Shown here one piece after another: positions 23,710 through 32,540 of a DNA stretch of 38,367 bases; position 1 is the first letter of the stretch, and each line of letters opens with the position of its first letter. The DNA is from Neomegalonema sp. (GTDB taxonomy: Bacteria; Pseudomonadota; Alphaproteobacteria; Rhodobacterales; Rhodobacteraceae). Where the stretch lies: positions 1 through 38,367 of the forward strand of contig NZ_JAQTXI010000029.1 of the NCBI RefSeq assembly GCF_028688855.1, read 5' to 3'. Below the pieces are notes generated by a model, which did no database searches, had not been told where the DNA came from, and saw only the letters and a program-made list of their open reading frames with translations. Made by a program: the position numbers and the translations under genes.

Positions 23710-25491
23710 ATGCATCTCTATCGCAGCCAGACTTGCGGCGAGTTGACCGCCGCCCACATCGGACAGACCGTCCGGCTTTCGGGCTGGGTGCATCGCGTGC
23801 GGGATCATGGCGGCCTGCTCTTCATCGACCTGCGCGACCATTACGGCATCACCCAGATCGTGGTCGATCCCGATTCGCCCGCCTTCAGGGAGGCCGAGGC
23901 CCTGCGCTCGGAATGGGTGGTGCGCATCGACGGCGAAGTGAAGGCCCGTCCCGCCGAGACGGTCAACAAGGTCCTCCCCACCGGAGAGATCGAGGTCTTC
24001 GCGCGCGGAATCGAGCCGCTCAGCCGCGCCGAGAACCTGCCTCTGCCGGTCTTCGGCGATCAGGATTATCCCGAAGAGACCCGCCTGAAATACCGCTTCG
24101 TCGATCTGCGCCGCGACGCCCCCCACGCCGCGATGAAGCTGCGCAGCAGCGTCATCCGCCGTCTGCGCGAAATCATGTGGGATCTCGGATTCACCGAATA
24201 CCAGACGCCGATCCTCACCGCCTCCAGCCCTGAAGGCGCGCGCGATTTCCTCGTGCCTTCGCGTCTGCATCCGGGCAAGTTCTACGCCCTGCCGCAGGCG
24301 CCCCAGCAGTTCAAGCAATTGCTGATGGTCGCGGGCTTCGACCGCTATTTCCAGATCGCCCCCTGTTTCCGCGACGAAGACCCCCGCGCCGACCGCTCGC
24401 CGGGCGAGTTCTATCAGCTCGACATGGAGATGAGCTTCGTCACGCAGGAGGACGTCTTCCAGGCCGTCGAGCCCCTGATGCGCGGAATCTTCGAGGAATT
24501 CGGCAAGGGCCGCCCGGTCACGCCGGAATTCCCGCGCATTCCCTATCGCGAGGCGCTGCTGAAATACGGCTCCGACAAGCCCGACCTGCGCAATCCCATC
24601 GTCATGCAGAGCGTGACCGAGCATTTCGCCGGATCAGGCTTCAAGGTCTTCGCGGGGATGATCGAGAAGGACCCGAAGGTCGAAGTGCGGGCGATCCCGG
24701 CGCCGGGCGGCGGCTCGCGCGGATTCTGCGACCGCATGAACTCCTGGGCCCAGAAAGAGGGTCAGCCGGGCCTCGGCTACATCTTCTGGCGCGAGGAGAA
24801 CGGCGCTCTGGACGCCGCCGGACCCATCGCCAAGAACATCGGGCCGGAGCGCACCGAAGCCATCCGTCAGCAGCTCGGGCTGAAGGCCGGAGACGCGGTC
24901 TTCTTCGCGGCGGGCAAGCCCGAGGCCTTCACGGCTTTCGCGGGCAAGGCGCGCAACGTCGTCGGGAGCGAGCTCGGCCTCACCGCCAGGGACCGCTTCG
25001 ACTTCTGCTGGATCGTCGATTTCCCGATGTACGAGTGGAACGAGGAGGAGAAACGGGTCGACTTCTCGCATAACCCCTTCTCGATGCCGCAGGGCGGGCT
25101 TGAGGCTCTGAACACCCAGGAGCCGCTCGACATCCTCGCCTATCAATATGACATCGTGTGCAACGGCGTGGAGCTCTCTTCGGGCGCCATCCGGAACCAC
25201 CTCCCCGAAGTGATGCTGCGGGCCTTCGAGATCGTCGGCTATGACGCCGCGACCGTGGAGGCGCGCTTCGGCGGCATGCTCAACGCCTTCCGCTGCGGCG
25301 CTCCGCCCCATGGCGGCATCGCGCCGGGCGTGGACCGCATGGTCATGCTGCTCGCCGACGCCGAGAACATCCGCGAGGTGGTGCTCTTCCCGATGAACCA
25401 GCGCGCCGAAGACCTCATGATGGGCGCTCCTGCGGAGGCGACGCCGCAGCAATTGCGCGACCTCTCGCTGCGGATCATTCCGCAGAAGTGA
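23710..25491 (+). CDS. aspS: Aspartyl-tRNA synthetase
   Basis: This 593-residue class II synthetase charges tRNA(Asp). It begins MHLYRSQTCGELTAAHIGQT, continuing VRLSGWVHRVRDHGGLLFID, the OB-fold anticodon-binding domain. Motif 2 is FRDEDPRADRSPGEFYQLDM and motif 3 GIAPGVDRMVMLL. The bacterial GAD insertion lies between motifs 2 and 3. The open frame extends into gmk upstream, but the ATG at 23710 behind GGAG is the family start. A perfect TTGACA (23638-23643) lies upstream without a convincing -10. Whether it also charges tRNA(Asn), as in organisms without AsnRS, cannot be told from this window. Confidence 0.97.
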   Translation: MHLYRSQTCGELTAAHIGQTVRLSGWVHRVRDHGGLLFIDLRDHYGITQIVVDPDSPAFREAEALRSEWVVRIDGEVKARPAETVNKVLPTGEIEVFARGIEPLSRAENLPLPVFGDQDYPEETRLKYRFVDLRRDAPHAAMKLRSSVIRRLREIMWDLGFTEYQTPILTASSPEGARDFLVPSRLHPGKFYALPQAPQQFKQLLMVAGFDRYFQIAPCFRDEDPRADRSPGEFYQLDMEMSFVTQEDVFQAVEPLMRGIFEEFGKGRPVTPEFPRIPYREALLKYGSDKPDLRNPIVMQSVTEHFAGSGFKVFAGMIEKDPKVEVRAIPAPGGGSRGFCDRMNSWAQKEGQPGLGYIFWREENGALDAAGPIAKNIGPERTEAIRQQLGLKAGDAVFFAAGKPEAFTAFAGKARNVVGSELGLTARDRFDFCWIVDFPMYEWNEEEKRVDFSHNPFSMPQGGLEALNTQEPLDILAYQYDIVCNGVELSSGAIRNHLPEVMLRAFEIVGYDAATVEARFGGMLNAFRCGAPPHGGIAPGVDRMVMLLADAENIREVVLFPMNQRAEDLMMGAPAEATPQQLRDLSLRIIPQK

Positions 25492-25519
25492 GGTGCGAGC
25501 CCTCCCGAGATCCGCCGTG

Positions 25520-25550
25520 AAAAAGCCCCCCGTTCGCGAGAGCGGGGGGC
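25520..25550. terminator. Terminator between aspS and the CsbD gene
   Basis: GCCCCCCGTTC and GAGCGGGGGGC form an 11-bp stem (one G-U) with a GCGA tetraloop. On the minus strand it is followed by TTTTT (25524-25520), so it is a strong intrinsic terminator for the CsbD gene. On the plus strand it can also stop aspS, though no U-run follows there. Confidence 0.85.
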
Positions 25551-25588
25551 AGGCTTCCGGAGAGGAACCTCAGGAAAGAAAGGTTCGC

Positions 25589-26053
25589 TCAGCCTGTCCT
25601 GTCGTGGTTCTGGCGGGCCCAGGCGTCGACTTCGCGCTCGGCCTCCTCCCTGGCGTAGCCGTATTTCTGCTGCAGCTTGCCCACGAGCCGGTCGCGGGCG
25701 CCTTCCGCCTCGGCGAGGTCGTCGTCGGTGAGCTCGCCCCATTTCTGCTTGAGCGAGCCGACCATCTCGCGCCATCCGCCCTTGACGTTCGTCCAGGCGG
25801 CTTCGGCCTTTTCGCGGGCGTGCCGCACTTCGTCGGCGGTGACGCCGCCGTCGTCGGCGAGCCGCGCGGACCAGTCGTCGGCCTGTTTCTCGGCCTCGGC
25901 CTTGGCGTAGCCGTAGCGTTGCTGGAGCTTGCCTGCGAGCTTGTCGCGCTTGCCTTCGATCTCCAGCAGATCGTCGTCGGTGAGGTCGCCCCATTTCTCC
26001 TTTGCGGCGCCCTTGAGCTGTTTCCAGCGGCCGGCGAGGACATCCCATTCCAT
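25589..26053 (-). CDS. Tandem two-domain CsbD-family protein
   Basis: CsbD proteins are small stress-associated proteins of unknown mechanism and normally consist of one domain of about 60 residues. This 154-residue protein has two copies. The first (about 1-64) reads MEWDVLAGRWKQLKGAAKEK, WGDLTDDDLLEIEGKRDKLA and GKLQQRYGYAKAEAEKQ. The second (about 88-149) reads VKGGWREMVGSLKQKWGELT, DDDLAEAEGARDRLVGKLQQ and KYGYAREEAEREV. The linker is helical and charged (VRHAREKAEAAW). The copies are clearly related but not identical, so the duplication is not recent. A ribosome site (AAGGAG) precedes the start. It stands alone, with a strong terminator behind it. Confidence 0.92.
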   Translation of the reverse strand: MEWDVLAGRWKQLKGAAKEKWGDLTDDDLLEIEGKRDKLAGKLQQRYGYAKAEAEKQADDWSARLADDGGVTADEVRHAREKAEAAWTNVKGGWREMVGSLKQKWGELTDDDLAEAEGARDRLVGKLQQKYGYAREEAEREVDAWARQNHDRTG

Positions 26054-26305
26054 CTTGCGTCTCCTTCGTCTCGTCGTCCGCCGGGGGGCGGGCGTCGGAG
26101 AGAATCGGCGGCCTCAGGGGGCGGATCGCAGCCGTCCCCGGAGGCCGATGAGAAATCGACGTCTTGTGATGTAGGGGGCCGGGCGGCCGCCTCCAAGAGG
26201 GGCGGCGGCGGGTTTCCTCCCCGATGCGGCGGAGATCCGCATCAGGAGGAAACCCAACCTTCTGGAGAGGTTATGTTTTCCTGCTCCGCCGTCCGCCCGG
26301 ATCTT
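26054..26305. other. 252-bp non-coding gap between CsbD and nagZ genes
   Basis: Both flanking genes are on the minus strand, so this gap holds the CsbD upstream region. No convincing sigma-70 or EcfG-type promoter was found. Its main feature is a 46-nt hairpin at 26210-26255, with a weaker AACCT/AGGTT stem just after it. Confidence 0.5.
26210..26255. repeat. Long imperfect hairpin upstream of the CsbD gene
   Basis: GGGTTTCCTCC (26210-26220) pairs with GGAGGAAACCC (26245-26255), and GATGCGG (26223-26229) with CCGCATC (26237-26243). The result is an 18-bp stem with a small internal bulge (CC against A) and a 7-nt loop. It has no adjacent U-run and lies 50 nt after nagZ. Confidence 0.7.
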
Positions 26306-27337
26306 TCATGCGGAATGGAGTTTCGCGCGGGCGTCGAAGGCCCGCCAGAGCGCGAGGTCCGCCTCTTCGTCGGGCGCGGCCTCGCGGATGGCGAAGCGGG
26401 CGGCGTCGGCGGCCTCGGCGCGGCGGAGCGCCTCGCCCGTCAGCGGCGAGAGGGCGCGGGCCACAGGCGCCATCTCCTCCATCTCGCCGTTGCAATGAAG
26501 GATCACGTCGCAGCCCGCCGCCAGGGAGGCGCGGGCGCGGCTCTCGAAATCGCCCGAGAGCGCCTTCATCGAGAGGTCGTCGGTCATCAGCAGCCCGTCG
26601 AAGCCGATGGAGCCGCGGATCGCCTCCTGAACCACCTTGCGCGAGAGCGTGGCGGGGGCCTCGGGGTCGATGGCCTCGAAGACGATGTGGCCCGTCATGC
26701 CCAGAGGGGCCTCGGCGTGCTGGCGGAAGGGGGCGAAATCCACCCGCTCCAGCTCTTCGCGCGAGGCCGTCACGCAAGGGAGGTGCAGGTGGCTGTCCAC
26801 CAGAGCCCGACCATGGCCGGGGATATGCTTGATCACCGGCAGGACGCCGCCTGAAGTCAGGCCTTCGCGCACCGCGAAGCCCCGACGGGCCACCGTCCCG
26901 GGATCGCGGCCGATGGCGCGGTCGCCGATGATGTCATGGCCGCCGGGAGCGGGCACGTCGAGCAGGGGCGCGCAGCAGACGTCCACGCCCACCCGGCGCA
27001 GCTCCGCGGCGATCAGCCGGAAGCGCGCCGCGAGCGCGGCCTCCTTCTCGGCCTCGTCGAGGGCGGCCTCCATGCTCGCGAGAGGCGCGGGCCAGCTGCG
27101 CCAGTGCGGCGCCCGCAGACGCGCCACCCTTCCGCCTTCCTGATCGACGAGGATCGGCGCCTCGCGGCCCACCGACTCGCGCAGGGCGTCGGTCAGGCGG
27201 CGCAGCTGCTCGGGCGTCTCGACGTTGCGCCGGAAGAGGATGAAGCCCCAGGGCGAGACCTCGCGAAAGAACCCGCGCTCCGCATCGGAGAGCGCGGGCC
27301 CGAGGCATCCGAAGATGACCGGAGAAGCCGCCGCCAT
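26306..27337 (-). CDS. nagZ: Beta-N-acetylhexosaminidase (GH3), peptidoglycan recycling
   Basis: NagZ removes N-acetylglucosamine from anhydro-muropeptides in the cytoplasm. The 343-residue GH3 protein shows VDQEGGRVARL, FAPLLDV-type CCAPLLDVP, and KHIPGHGRALVDSHLHLP (the flexible catalytic His loop). The nucleophile Asp lies in GLLMTDDLSMKAL. No signal peptide is present, in line with a cytoplasmic site. The ATG is one base after the stop of the SPOR-domain gene, so the two are in one operon. In many relatives scpA and scpB follow nagZ; here a non-coding gap and the CsbD gene follow. Confidence 0.95.
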   Translation of the reverse strand: MAAASPVIFGCLGPALSDAERGFFREVSPWGFILFRRNVETPEQLRRLTDALRESVGREAPILVDQEGGRVARLRAPHWRSWPAPLASMEAALDEAEKEAALAARFRLIAAELRRVGVDVCCAPLLDVPAPGGHDIIGDRAIGRDPGTVARRGFAVREGLTSGGVLPVIKHIPGHGRALVDSHLHLPCVTASREELERVDFAPFRQHAEAPLGMTGHIVFEAIDPEAPATLSRKVVQEAIRGSIGFDGLLMTDDLSMKALSGDFESRARASLAAGCDVILHCNGEMEEMAPVARALSPLTGEALRRAEAADAARFAIREAAPDEEADLALWRAFDARAKLHSA

Positions 27338-27338
27338 C

Positions 27339-28937
27339 TTACGAGGGCGGGGCGTAGCAGTCGACGCCGCGCGCCTGGAGCGCCGCGCAGAGATTCCGCG
27401 CCGAGCCCTGATCGGCCAGCGGACCCGCCCGCAGCCGGAAGAGCTGCTGACCTGCGCCGGTGGTCACGGGCTGGATGTCCAGCCGCAGCGAACCGAGCAG
27501 ATCGGGATTGCTCCGCTGGAGCATGGCCCAGCGCTGCTGCACCTGATCCGGCGAGGGCAGGGCGCCGAGCTGGATCTGGGCGCCGCGTCCCGCGACGGGC
27601 TGCGGCTGCGGTTGGGGCTGGAATTGCGGCTGGGGCGCGAAGCCGGGCTGAGGCGCGGCGGCGTATTGGGGCTGCGGCCCGCCATAGGGCTGGGCGGGCG
27701 TCTGGGCGAGGCGCAGGGCCTCGGCCTGAAGCCGCTGGGCTTCGGCCTGGGCGGCCTGAGCCGCCGCGACGGCGCGGGGATCTGCCCCCCCCGCCGTGGC
27801 GGCGAAATCCTGGCCGAGCGACATGGTGGCCTGTCCGGGCGCGAAGACGCGCGGCTGGACCTGAACCTGAGACTGCGGCGTGAAGCCCGTCGAGACCGGA
27901 GCGGGCTGGGCGGCCTGAACCGGCGGCTGCGGCGCGGCCACGTTGATTCCGGCTGCGGCGCGCACCTGCGACACCACGCTGAGCGAGGCGGCGGGCGTCG
28001 GGCGCGGACGCGGCGGCGGAGAAGCCTGGGGCGCCTCCGTGAGGGCGGCCGTCTCGACCGGAGCGGCGGGCGTCGCCGCGAGGGCTCCGGGCGCTCCCGC
28101 AGGGGCGGCGACCGAGGGGCCGATGGGCGCGACTCCGCCCGGCGCGGCGAAGGGAGCGCCAGGGTTGAGAGCGCCCGCCTGAGCCTGGGCGGCCTGCATC
28201 GTCGGGCCGCGCGGCGCGGCGCCGACGGCTCCGGCGGGGGCGCCGAGCGCGGTCGAGGAGGCCACGGGCCCGAGGCCCGAAGGCGGCGTGGCGCCTCCTG
28301 CGGCGGCGGCCTGGGAGGCGCGCGGACCGAGGGCCCCCGAAGCCGGAGCGGCGGGCGCGCCCGCGCCTCCGCTGGAGGAGGAGAGCGCCGCCGCCAGACC
28401 CGGCGCCGCGAGATCGCGTTCGGGCGCGTTCAGGGCGAAGGTCTCGGCGGGACGGGTCATGTCCGTGCGCGCCGGCACCGCCGCCAGCCCGATGCTGTGG
28501 ATTTCGGTGTTGCGGGCGCGCAGGGCTGCGGAATCGGCCGATTCCACCGCGCGGGCGGCCATGGGTCCGGCGGGCCGTTCGGTCTCCTCGGCCGACTGGA
28601 ATTCGGTGACGCGGGCGCTGGCGGGCTCGATGGGGCGCGGGCCGAGGCTCTCGTAGGCGGCGCGGGCCTGATCGGGCGCGACGAGTCCGCCGGGGTTCTC
28701 CGGCGCGCTGCGCAGGGGCTCGACCGGCGCCGAGACCACCGTGACGGCCTCGCCGTTGGCGGCGACGATGGCGCGGGCGGCGGGCTCGGCGACGTCGCCG
28801 GGGCGCTTGCCGAACTGATAGGCCGAATACATCACGCCTCCGACGAGGGCGACGCTGAGAAGGGCCAGAAGGCCCCCCCGACCGCCGCCGCCCTGAGGAG
28901 CGGAAGCTTCGGGAGTGGTCGTGTTCTGCGTGGTCAT
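27339..28937 (-). CDS. SPOR-domain membrane protein
   Basis: This 532-residue protein has a short cytoplasmic N-terminus and one membrane helix (GLLALLSVALVGGVMYSAYQ, about 22-42). A long periplasmic linker very rich in Ala, Pro and Gln follows (about 60-455; for example YAAAPQPGFAPQPQFQPQPQ). The C-terminal SPOR domain (about 457-530) reads AQIQLGALPSPDQVQQRWAM and FRLRAGPLADQGSARNLCAA. SPOR domains bind denuded glycan strands at the division septum, so a cell-division role is likely. It lies between argS and nagZ, a conserved arrangement in Alphaproteobacteria, and is almost contiguous with nagZ. Confidence 0.93.
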   Translation of the reverse strand: MTTQNTTTPEASAPQGGGGRGGLLALLSVALVGGVMYSAYQFGKRPGDVAEPAARAIVAANGEAVTVVSAPVEPLRSAPENPGGLVAPDQARAAYESLGPRPIEPASARVTEFQSAEETERPAGPMAARAVESADSAALRARNTEIHSIGLAAVPARTDMTRPAETFALNAPERDLAAPGLAAALSSSSGGAGAPAAPASGALGPRASQAAAAGGATPPSGLGPVASSTALGAPAGAVGAAPRGPTMQAAQAQAGALNPGAPFAAPGGVAPIGPSVAAPAGAPGALAATPAAPVETAALTEAPQASPPPRPRPTPAASLSVVSQVRAAAGINVAAPQPPVQAAQPAPVSTGFTPQSQVQVQPRVFAPGQATMSLGQDFAATAGGADPRAVAAAQAAQAEAQRLQAEALRLAQTPAQPYGGPQPQYAAAPQPGFAPQPQFQPQPQPQPVAGRGAQIQLGALPSPDQVQQRWAMLQRSNPDLLGSLRLDIQPVTTGAGQQLFRLRAGPLADQGSARNLCAALQARGVDCYAPPS

Positions 28938-29009
28938 GATCCTGCTCGAAGCGCTGCGCGCCCCCTCCTCAGCCTTGACGGTCTGCGCCGAAGATGTGTT
29001 TCGACAAGG

Positions 29010-30755
29010 TTAGCGCATTTCGTCCATCGGCGTCACGCCCAAGATTCGCATCCCATTCGCAAGCGTCAGTTGAGTCGCCCGCACGAGCGCCAGACGCGCC
29101 CTGGTGCCCTCGGGATCGGAGGCCTGCACGAAGCGGAGCTCCTCCTCCTCCTTGCCCCGGCTCCAGAGGGCGTGGAAGACGCCCGCCAGATCATAGAGGT
29201 AGAAGGCGATCCGGTGCGGCTCCTGAGCCTGGGCGCCGCCCTCCACATGGCGGGGGAACTCGGCGATCTTGCGGATGAGCGCCATCTCGGAAGGATGGTC
29301 GAGCAGATCGGCGTCGGCCGTCGCGAGCCCCGCGTCGTCGAGGAGGAAGCCCGCCTCCTGCGCCTGACGCGCCAGCGAGGCGGTGCGGGCGTGGGCGTAT
29401 TGCACGTACCAGACGGGGTTGTCCCTGGACTGCTCCAGAGCCTTGTCGAAGTCGAAGTCCAGCTGGGCGTCGTTCTTGCGCATGAGCATGACGAAGCGGG
29501 CCACGTCCGGCCCCACCTCGTCGATGACGTCGCGCAGGGTGACGAAATTCCCCGAGCGCTTCGACATCTTGTAGGGCTGGCCGTTCTTGAAGAGGTTGAC
29601 CATCTGGCAGAGCCGCGCCTCCAGCGGCACGCGCCCTTCCGTGAGCGCCGCCACCGCCGCCTTGAGCCGCTTGACGTAGCCGCCGTGATCGGCGCCCAGC
29701 ACGTCGACGAGCAGGTCGTAGCCGCGCTGGGTCTTGTCGTAGTGATAGGCGATGTCCGGGGCGAAATAGGTCCAGGAGCCGCCCGACTTGCGGATGGGGC
29801 GGTCCACGTCGTCGCCATAGGCGGTGGAGCGGAAGAGCGTCTGTTCGCGGGGCTCCCAGTCCTCGGGGAGCTTGCCCTTGGGGGGCTCCAGCACGCCGCG
29901 ATAGATCAGGCCCATCTCCTCGAGCCGCCCGATGGCCTGCTCCACGGCGCCCGACTGCGCGATGGCCTTCTCCGAGGAGTAAAGATCCATGTGGATGTTG
30001 AGCGCCGCCAGATCCTCGCGGATCTCGTCCATCATGCGGGCTACGGCGAAATCGCGGATCGGCTCCAGCCAGGCTTCTTCGGGCTGGTCCACGAAGCGGT
30101 CGCCGAACTGCGCCCGCAGGGCCGCGCCCACGTCGCGCAGATATTCGCCCGGATAGAGCCCTTCGGGGATCTCGATGGAGCGGTCGTGCGCTTCGAGGTA
30201 GCGCAGATAGGCCGAGCGCGCGAGGGTGTCGACCTGCCCGCCCGCGTCGTTGATGTAATATTCGCGCGTGACCTCCCAGCCCGCCGCCTGGAGCAGGTTG
30301 GCGAGGGCGTCCCCGAAGACGGCGCCGCGCATGTGCCCCACATGCAGGGGCCCGGTCGGATTGGCCGACACGAATTCGATGTCCACGCTCTTTCCGGCGC
30401 CGATCTCCGAGCGGCCCCAGCCTGCGCCGAGGTCGATGGCCTCGCGCAGCTCGGCGCGCCAGACGGCTTCGTCCACCCGCAGATTGAGGAAGCCGGGGCC
30501 TGCGGGCTCGGCCGAACGCACCTGAGGATGCGCCCGCAGCTTTTCGGCGAGGGCCTCGGCGAGGGCGCGCGGCGCCAGCTTCGCGGGCCTGGCCAGCACG
30601 AGCGCGGCGTTGGTGGCGAGATCGCCATGGGCCGGATCTCGCGGCGTCTCCATGGCGACGGCGGCCGTGTCGAGGCCGGAGGGGACTCGGCCCTCCGCCT
30701 GCAACTGCGCGAGGGCGTCCAGAACGACGGAGCGGAAATCGGCGAAAACGGTCAT
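29010..30755 (-). CDS. argS: Arginyl-tRNA synthetase
   Basis: This 581-residue class I synthetase charges tRNA(Arg). The HIGH-type motif is ANPTGPLHVGHMRGAVFGDA at about 130-149 and the KMSKS-like motif is PYKMSKRSGNFVTL. The N-terminal Add-1 domain begins FADFRSVVLDALAQLQ and the C-terminal anticodon-binding domain ends MRILGVTPMDEMR. Length and order of domains are normal. It lies 37 bp downstream of dgt and 72 bp upstream of the SPOR gene on one strand, consistent with a dgt-argS-SPOR-nagZ operon. Confidence 0.97.
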   Translation of the reverse strand: MTVFADFRSVVLDALAQLQAEGRVPSGLDTAAVAMETPRDPAHGDLATNAALVLARPAKLAPRALAEALAEKLRAHPQVRSAEPAGPGFLNLRVDEAVWRAELREAIDLGAGWGRSEIGAGKSVDIEFVSANPTGPLHVGHMRGAVFGDALANLLQAAGWEVTREYYINDAGGQVDTLARSAYLRYLEAHDRSIEIPEGLYPGEYLRDVGAALRAQFGDRFVDQPEEAWLEPIRDFAVARMMDEIREDLAALNIHMDLYSSEKAIAQSGAVEQAIGRLEEMGLIYRGVLEPPKGKLPEDWEPREQTLFRSTAYGDDVDRPIRKSGGSWTYFAPDIAYHYDKTQRGYDLLVDVLGADHGGYVKRLKAAVAALTEGRVPLEARLCQMVNLFKNGQPYKMSKRSGNFVTLRDVIDEVGPDVARFVMLMRKNDAQLDFDFDKALEQSRDNPVWYVQYAHARTASLARQAQEAGFLLDDAGLATADADLLDHPSEMALIRKIAEFPRHVEGGAQAQEPHRIAFYLYDLAGVFHALWSRGKEEEELRFVQASDPEGTRARLALVRATQLTLANGMRILGVTPMDEMR

Positions 30756-30792
30756 GATGCTGCTGCGAATGCCAGAGATTAAGGACGCCTTG

Positions 30793-32004
30793 TCAGGCGC
30801 GGAAGCCCGGATCGGTGAGCCGACGATGCTCCTCCAGAGCGAAGCGGTCGGTCATGCCGGCGAGGTAGTCGGCCGCGCGCCGCGCCCGCTCCGCTCCGGA
30901 TCCGCCCGACTCGGGTCCGGGGCCGCGCCAGTCCTCGGGAAGGAGCAGCGGGTCCGCCAGAAACAGGTCGAACGCCTCGCGCAGCGCGCGCTGGCCTTTG
31001 GCCGCCATGCGCCTGACCTTGTAGTGACGATAGACTTGCTTGAAAAGGAATTGTTGGATCGCCTTCAGCTCGCTGCGGACATGGGGGCTGAAATCCACGA
31101 GAGGGAAGGGCGCGGCGCGGACGTCTTCGGGGCCTTGCGGCGCGACCTCGGCGATGCGGCGCAGGGATTCCTTCACCGCGTCCTCCATCAGCCGCCCGAA
31201 CATCCGCCGCAAGGCTTCGTGGCGGCGCCGCTCGGGATCGAGGCCGGGGCGCAGGCGGTCGATCTCGCCGAGGCACGCCCCGATCAGCGGCAGGGGCTTG
31301 AGGTCGTCCAGGGTGAAGAGCTCCGCCCGGAGCCCGTCCTCCAGATCATGGGTGTTGTAGGCGAGGTCGTCGGCGATGGCGGCGCATTGCGCCTCGGCGG
31401 AGCTTTGCCGCCAGGGATCGAAGTCGATCCGCTGCGCGGCCTCGCGCAGGGCCCAGGGCAGGGCGTCGAGGCTCTCGCCCGGCCTGAGCAAGGGCCCGTT
31501 ATGCTTGGCGACGGCCTCCAGGGTGGTCAGATGGAGGTTGAGCCCGTCGAAATCGGCGTAGCGGCGTTCGAGGGCGGTCAGGATGCGGATCGCCTGGGCG
31601 TTGTGGTCGAAGCCGCCCCAGGGCGCCATGACCTCGTTCAGGGCCTCCTCGCCCGCATGGCCGAAAGGTGCGTGGCCGAGGTCATGCGCCAGAGCCGTGG
31701 CCTCGGCGAGGTCTTCGTCCAGCCCCAGACGCCGCGCCAGAGCCCGCGCCGCCTGAGCCACCTCCAGGGTGTGGGTCAGGCGGGTGCGGATGTGGTCGCC
31801 ATGCGGATCGATGAAGACCTGGGTCTTGTGCTTGAGGCGCCGGAAGGCCTCGGAATGCAGGATCCGGTCGCGGTCGCGGGCGAAGGGGGCGCGATGGGCG
31901 CTCTCGGGTTCGGGATGGAGCCGCCCCAGAGCCGGGTCGGCGAAGGCGGCGAAAGGCGCCCGGGGAACCGGGACGGAGGCCGGTATGGAGGAAGAAGCGG
32001 TCAT
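30793..32004 (-). CDS. dgt: Deoxyguanosinetriphosphate triphosphohydrolase-like protein
   Basis: This 403-residue HD-domain protein of the dGTPase family hydrolyses dNTPs to nucleosides and triphosphate. Metal-binding residues are in RTRLTHTLEVAQAARAL (His), TALAHDLGHAPFGHAGEEAL (the HD pair) and AAIADDLAYNTHDLEDGL (Asp). It belongs to the shorter type-2 group, not the 500-residue E. coli Dgt, so the substrate range may be broader. The frame extends upstream, but the ATG ending at 32004, behind AGAGG, matches the family start (PFARDRDRILHSEAFRRL follows at about 42). It is divergent from the erpA-like gene, a conserved alphaproteobacterial layout. Confidence 0.94.
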   Translation of the reverse strand: MTASSSIPASVPVPRAPFAAFADPALGRLHPEPESAHRAPFARDRDRILHSEAFRRLKHKTQVFIDPHGDHIRTRLTHTLEVAQAARALARRLGLDEDLAEATALAHDLGHAPFGHAGEEALNEVMAPWGGFDHNAQAIRILTALERRYADFDGLNLHLTTLEAVAKHNGPLLRPGESLDALPWALREAAQRIDFDPWRQSSAEAQCAAIADDLAYNTHDLEDGLRAELFTLDDLKPLPLIGACLGEIDRLRPGLDPERRRHEALRRMFGRLMEDAVKESLRRIAEVAPQGPEDVRAAPFPLVDFSPHVRSELKAIQQFLFKQVYRHYKVRRMAAKGQRALREAFDLFLADPLLLPEDWRGPGPESGGSGAERARRAADYLAGMTDRFALEEHRRLTDPGFRA

Positions 32005-32018
32005 CGCGGGGGGACCTC

Positions 32019-32048
32019 TTGAAAACGGGCCGGTCGAAGAGCGATATT
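32019..32048 (+). promoter_or_regulatory. Possible promoter of the erpA-like gene
   Basis: TTGAAA (32019-32024) and GATATT (32043-32048) are separated by 18 bp in the dgt-erpA gap. A CGAAGA/TCTTCG stem with a CGAA loop (32073-32088) follows in the leader. Confidence 0.35.
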
Positions 32049-32122
32049 GCAGGGCGAGTCCCTGACGGAAGGCGAAGACGAATCTTCGGCTCCGGCGGGC
32101 CCGGAATTCGAGGAGATGCGCC

Positions 32123-32458
32123 ATGACCTCCGAAATCGCCTTTGCGCCCGCCGCCGCGCGGCGGCTCAAGCAGATCCTCAAGGAGGAGGGCGGCCCCGAA
32201 AAGGCCCTGCGGCTTTCGGTGCAGGGCGGCGGCTGCTCGGGCTTTCAGTATGAATTTGCGCTGGAGGAGGCTCCGCCGCAAGAGGACGACCTCGTGATGA
32301 CCACCGACGGGGCGCGGCTCTATGTGGATTCCGTCTCGGCGCCCTTCCTCGAAGGCTCGGTGGTGGATTACGAGGACGTGCTGATCGGCGCGCGATTCGT
32401 GGTGCGCAATCCTCAGGTGAAGTCGGCCTGCGGCTGCGGCGTCAGCTTCGCGCTGTGA
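32123..32458 (+). CDS. erpA: A-type iron-sulfur carrier (ErpA/IscA-like)
   Basis: This 111-residue protein delivers Fe-S clusters to target enzymes. The three ligand cysteines are C38 in GGGCSGFQYEF and C103 and C105 in SACGCGVSF, the invariant A-type carrier pattern. GARLYVDSVSAPFLEGSVVD matches the ErpA/SufA core. ErpA is preferred over IscA or SufA because the gene is outside any isc or suf cluster and is divergent from dgt, as in related genomes. GAGGAG precedes the start. IlvD in this window is one possible Fe-S client in the cell, though that link is inference. Confidence 0.93.
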   Translation: MTSEIAFAPAAARRLKQILKEEGGPEKALRLSVQGGGCSGFQYEFALEEAPPQEDDLVMTTDGARLYVDSVSAPFLEGSVVDYEDVLIGARFVVRNPQVKSACGCGVSFAL

Positions 32459-32520
32459 GTCGGGGCGCGGCCCTCGCGCCCGAGGCCGTCGCCTTTCTCC
32501 CACGCTCGACGAGTCTTCCG

Positions 32521-32540
32521 GGGTCGGCCTTCGCCGACCC
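32521..32540 (+). terminator. Terminator after the erpA-like gene
   Basis: GGGTCGGC and GCCGACCC form a perfect 8-bp stem with a CTTC loop, followed by TCTCGCTTTC. It lies 62 nt after the stop and before the MATE gene. Confidence 0.6.
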
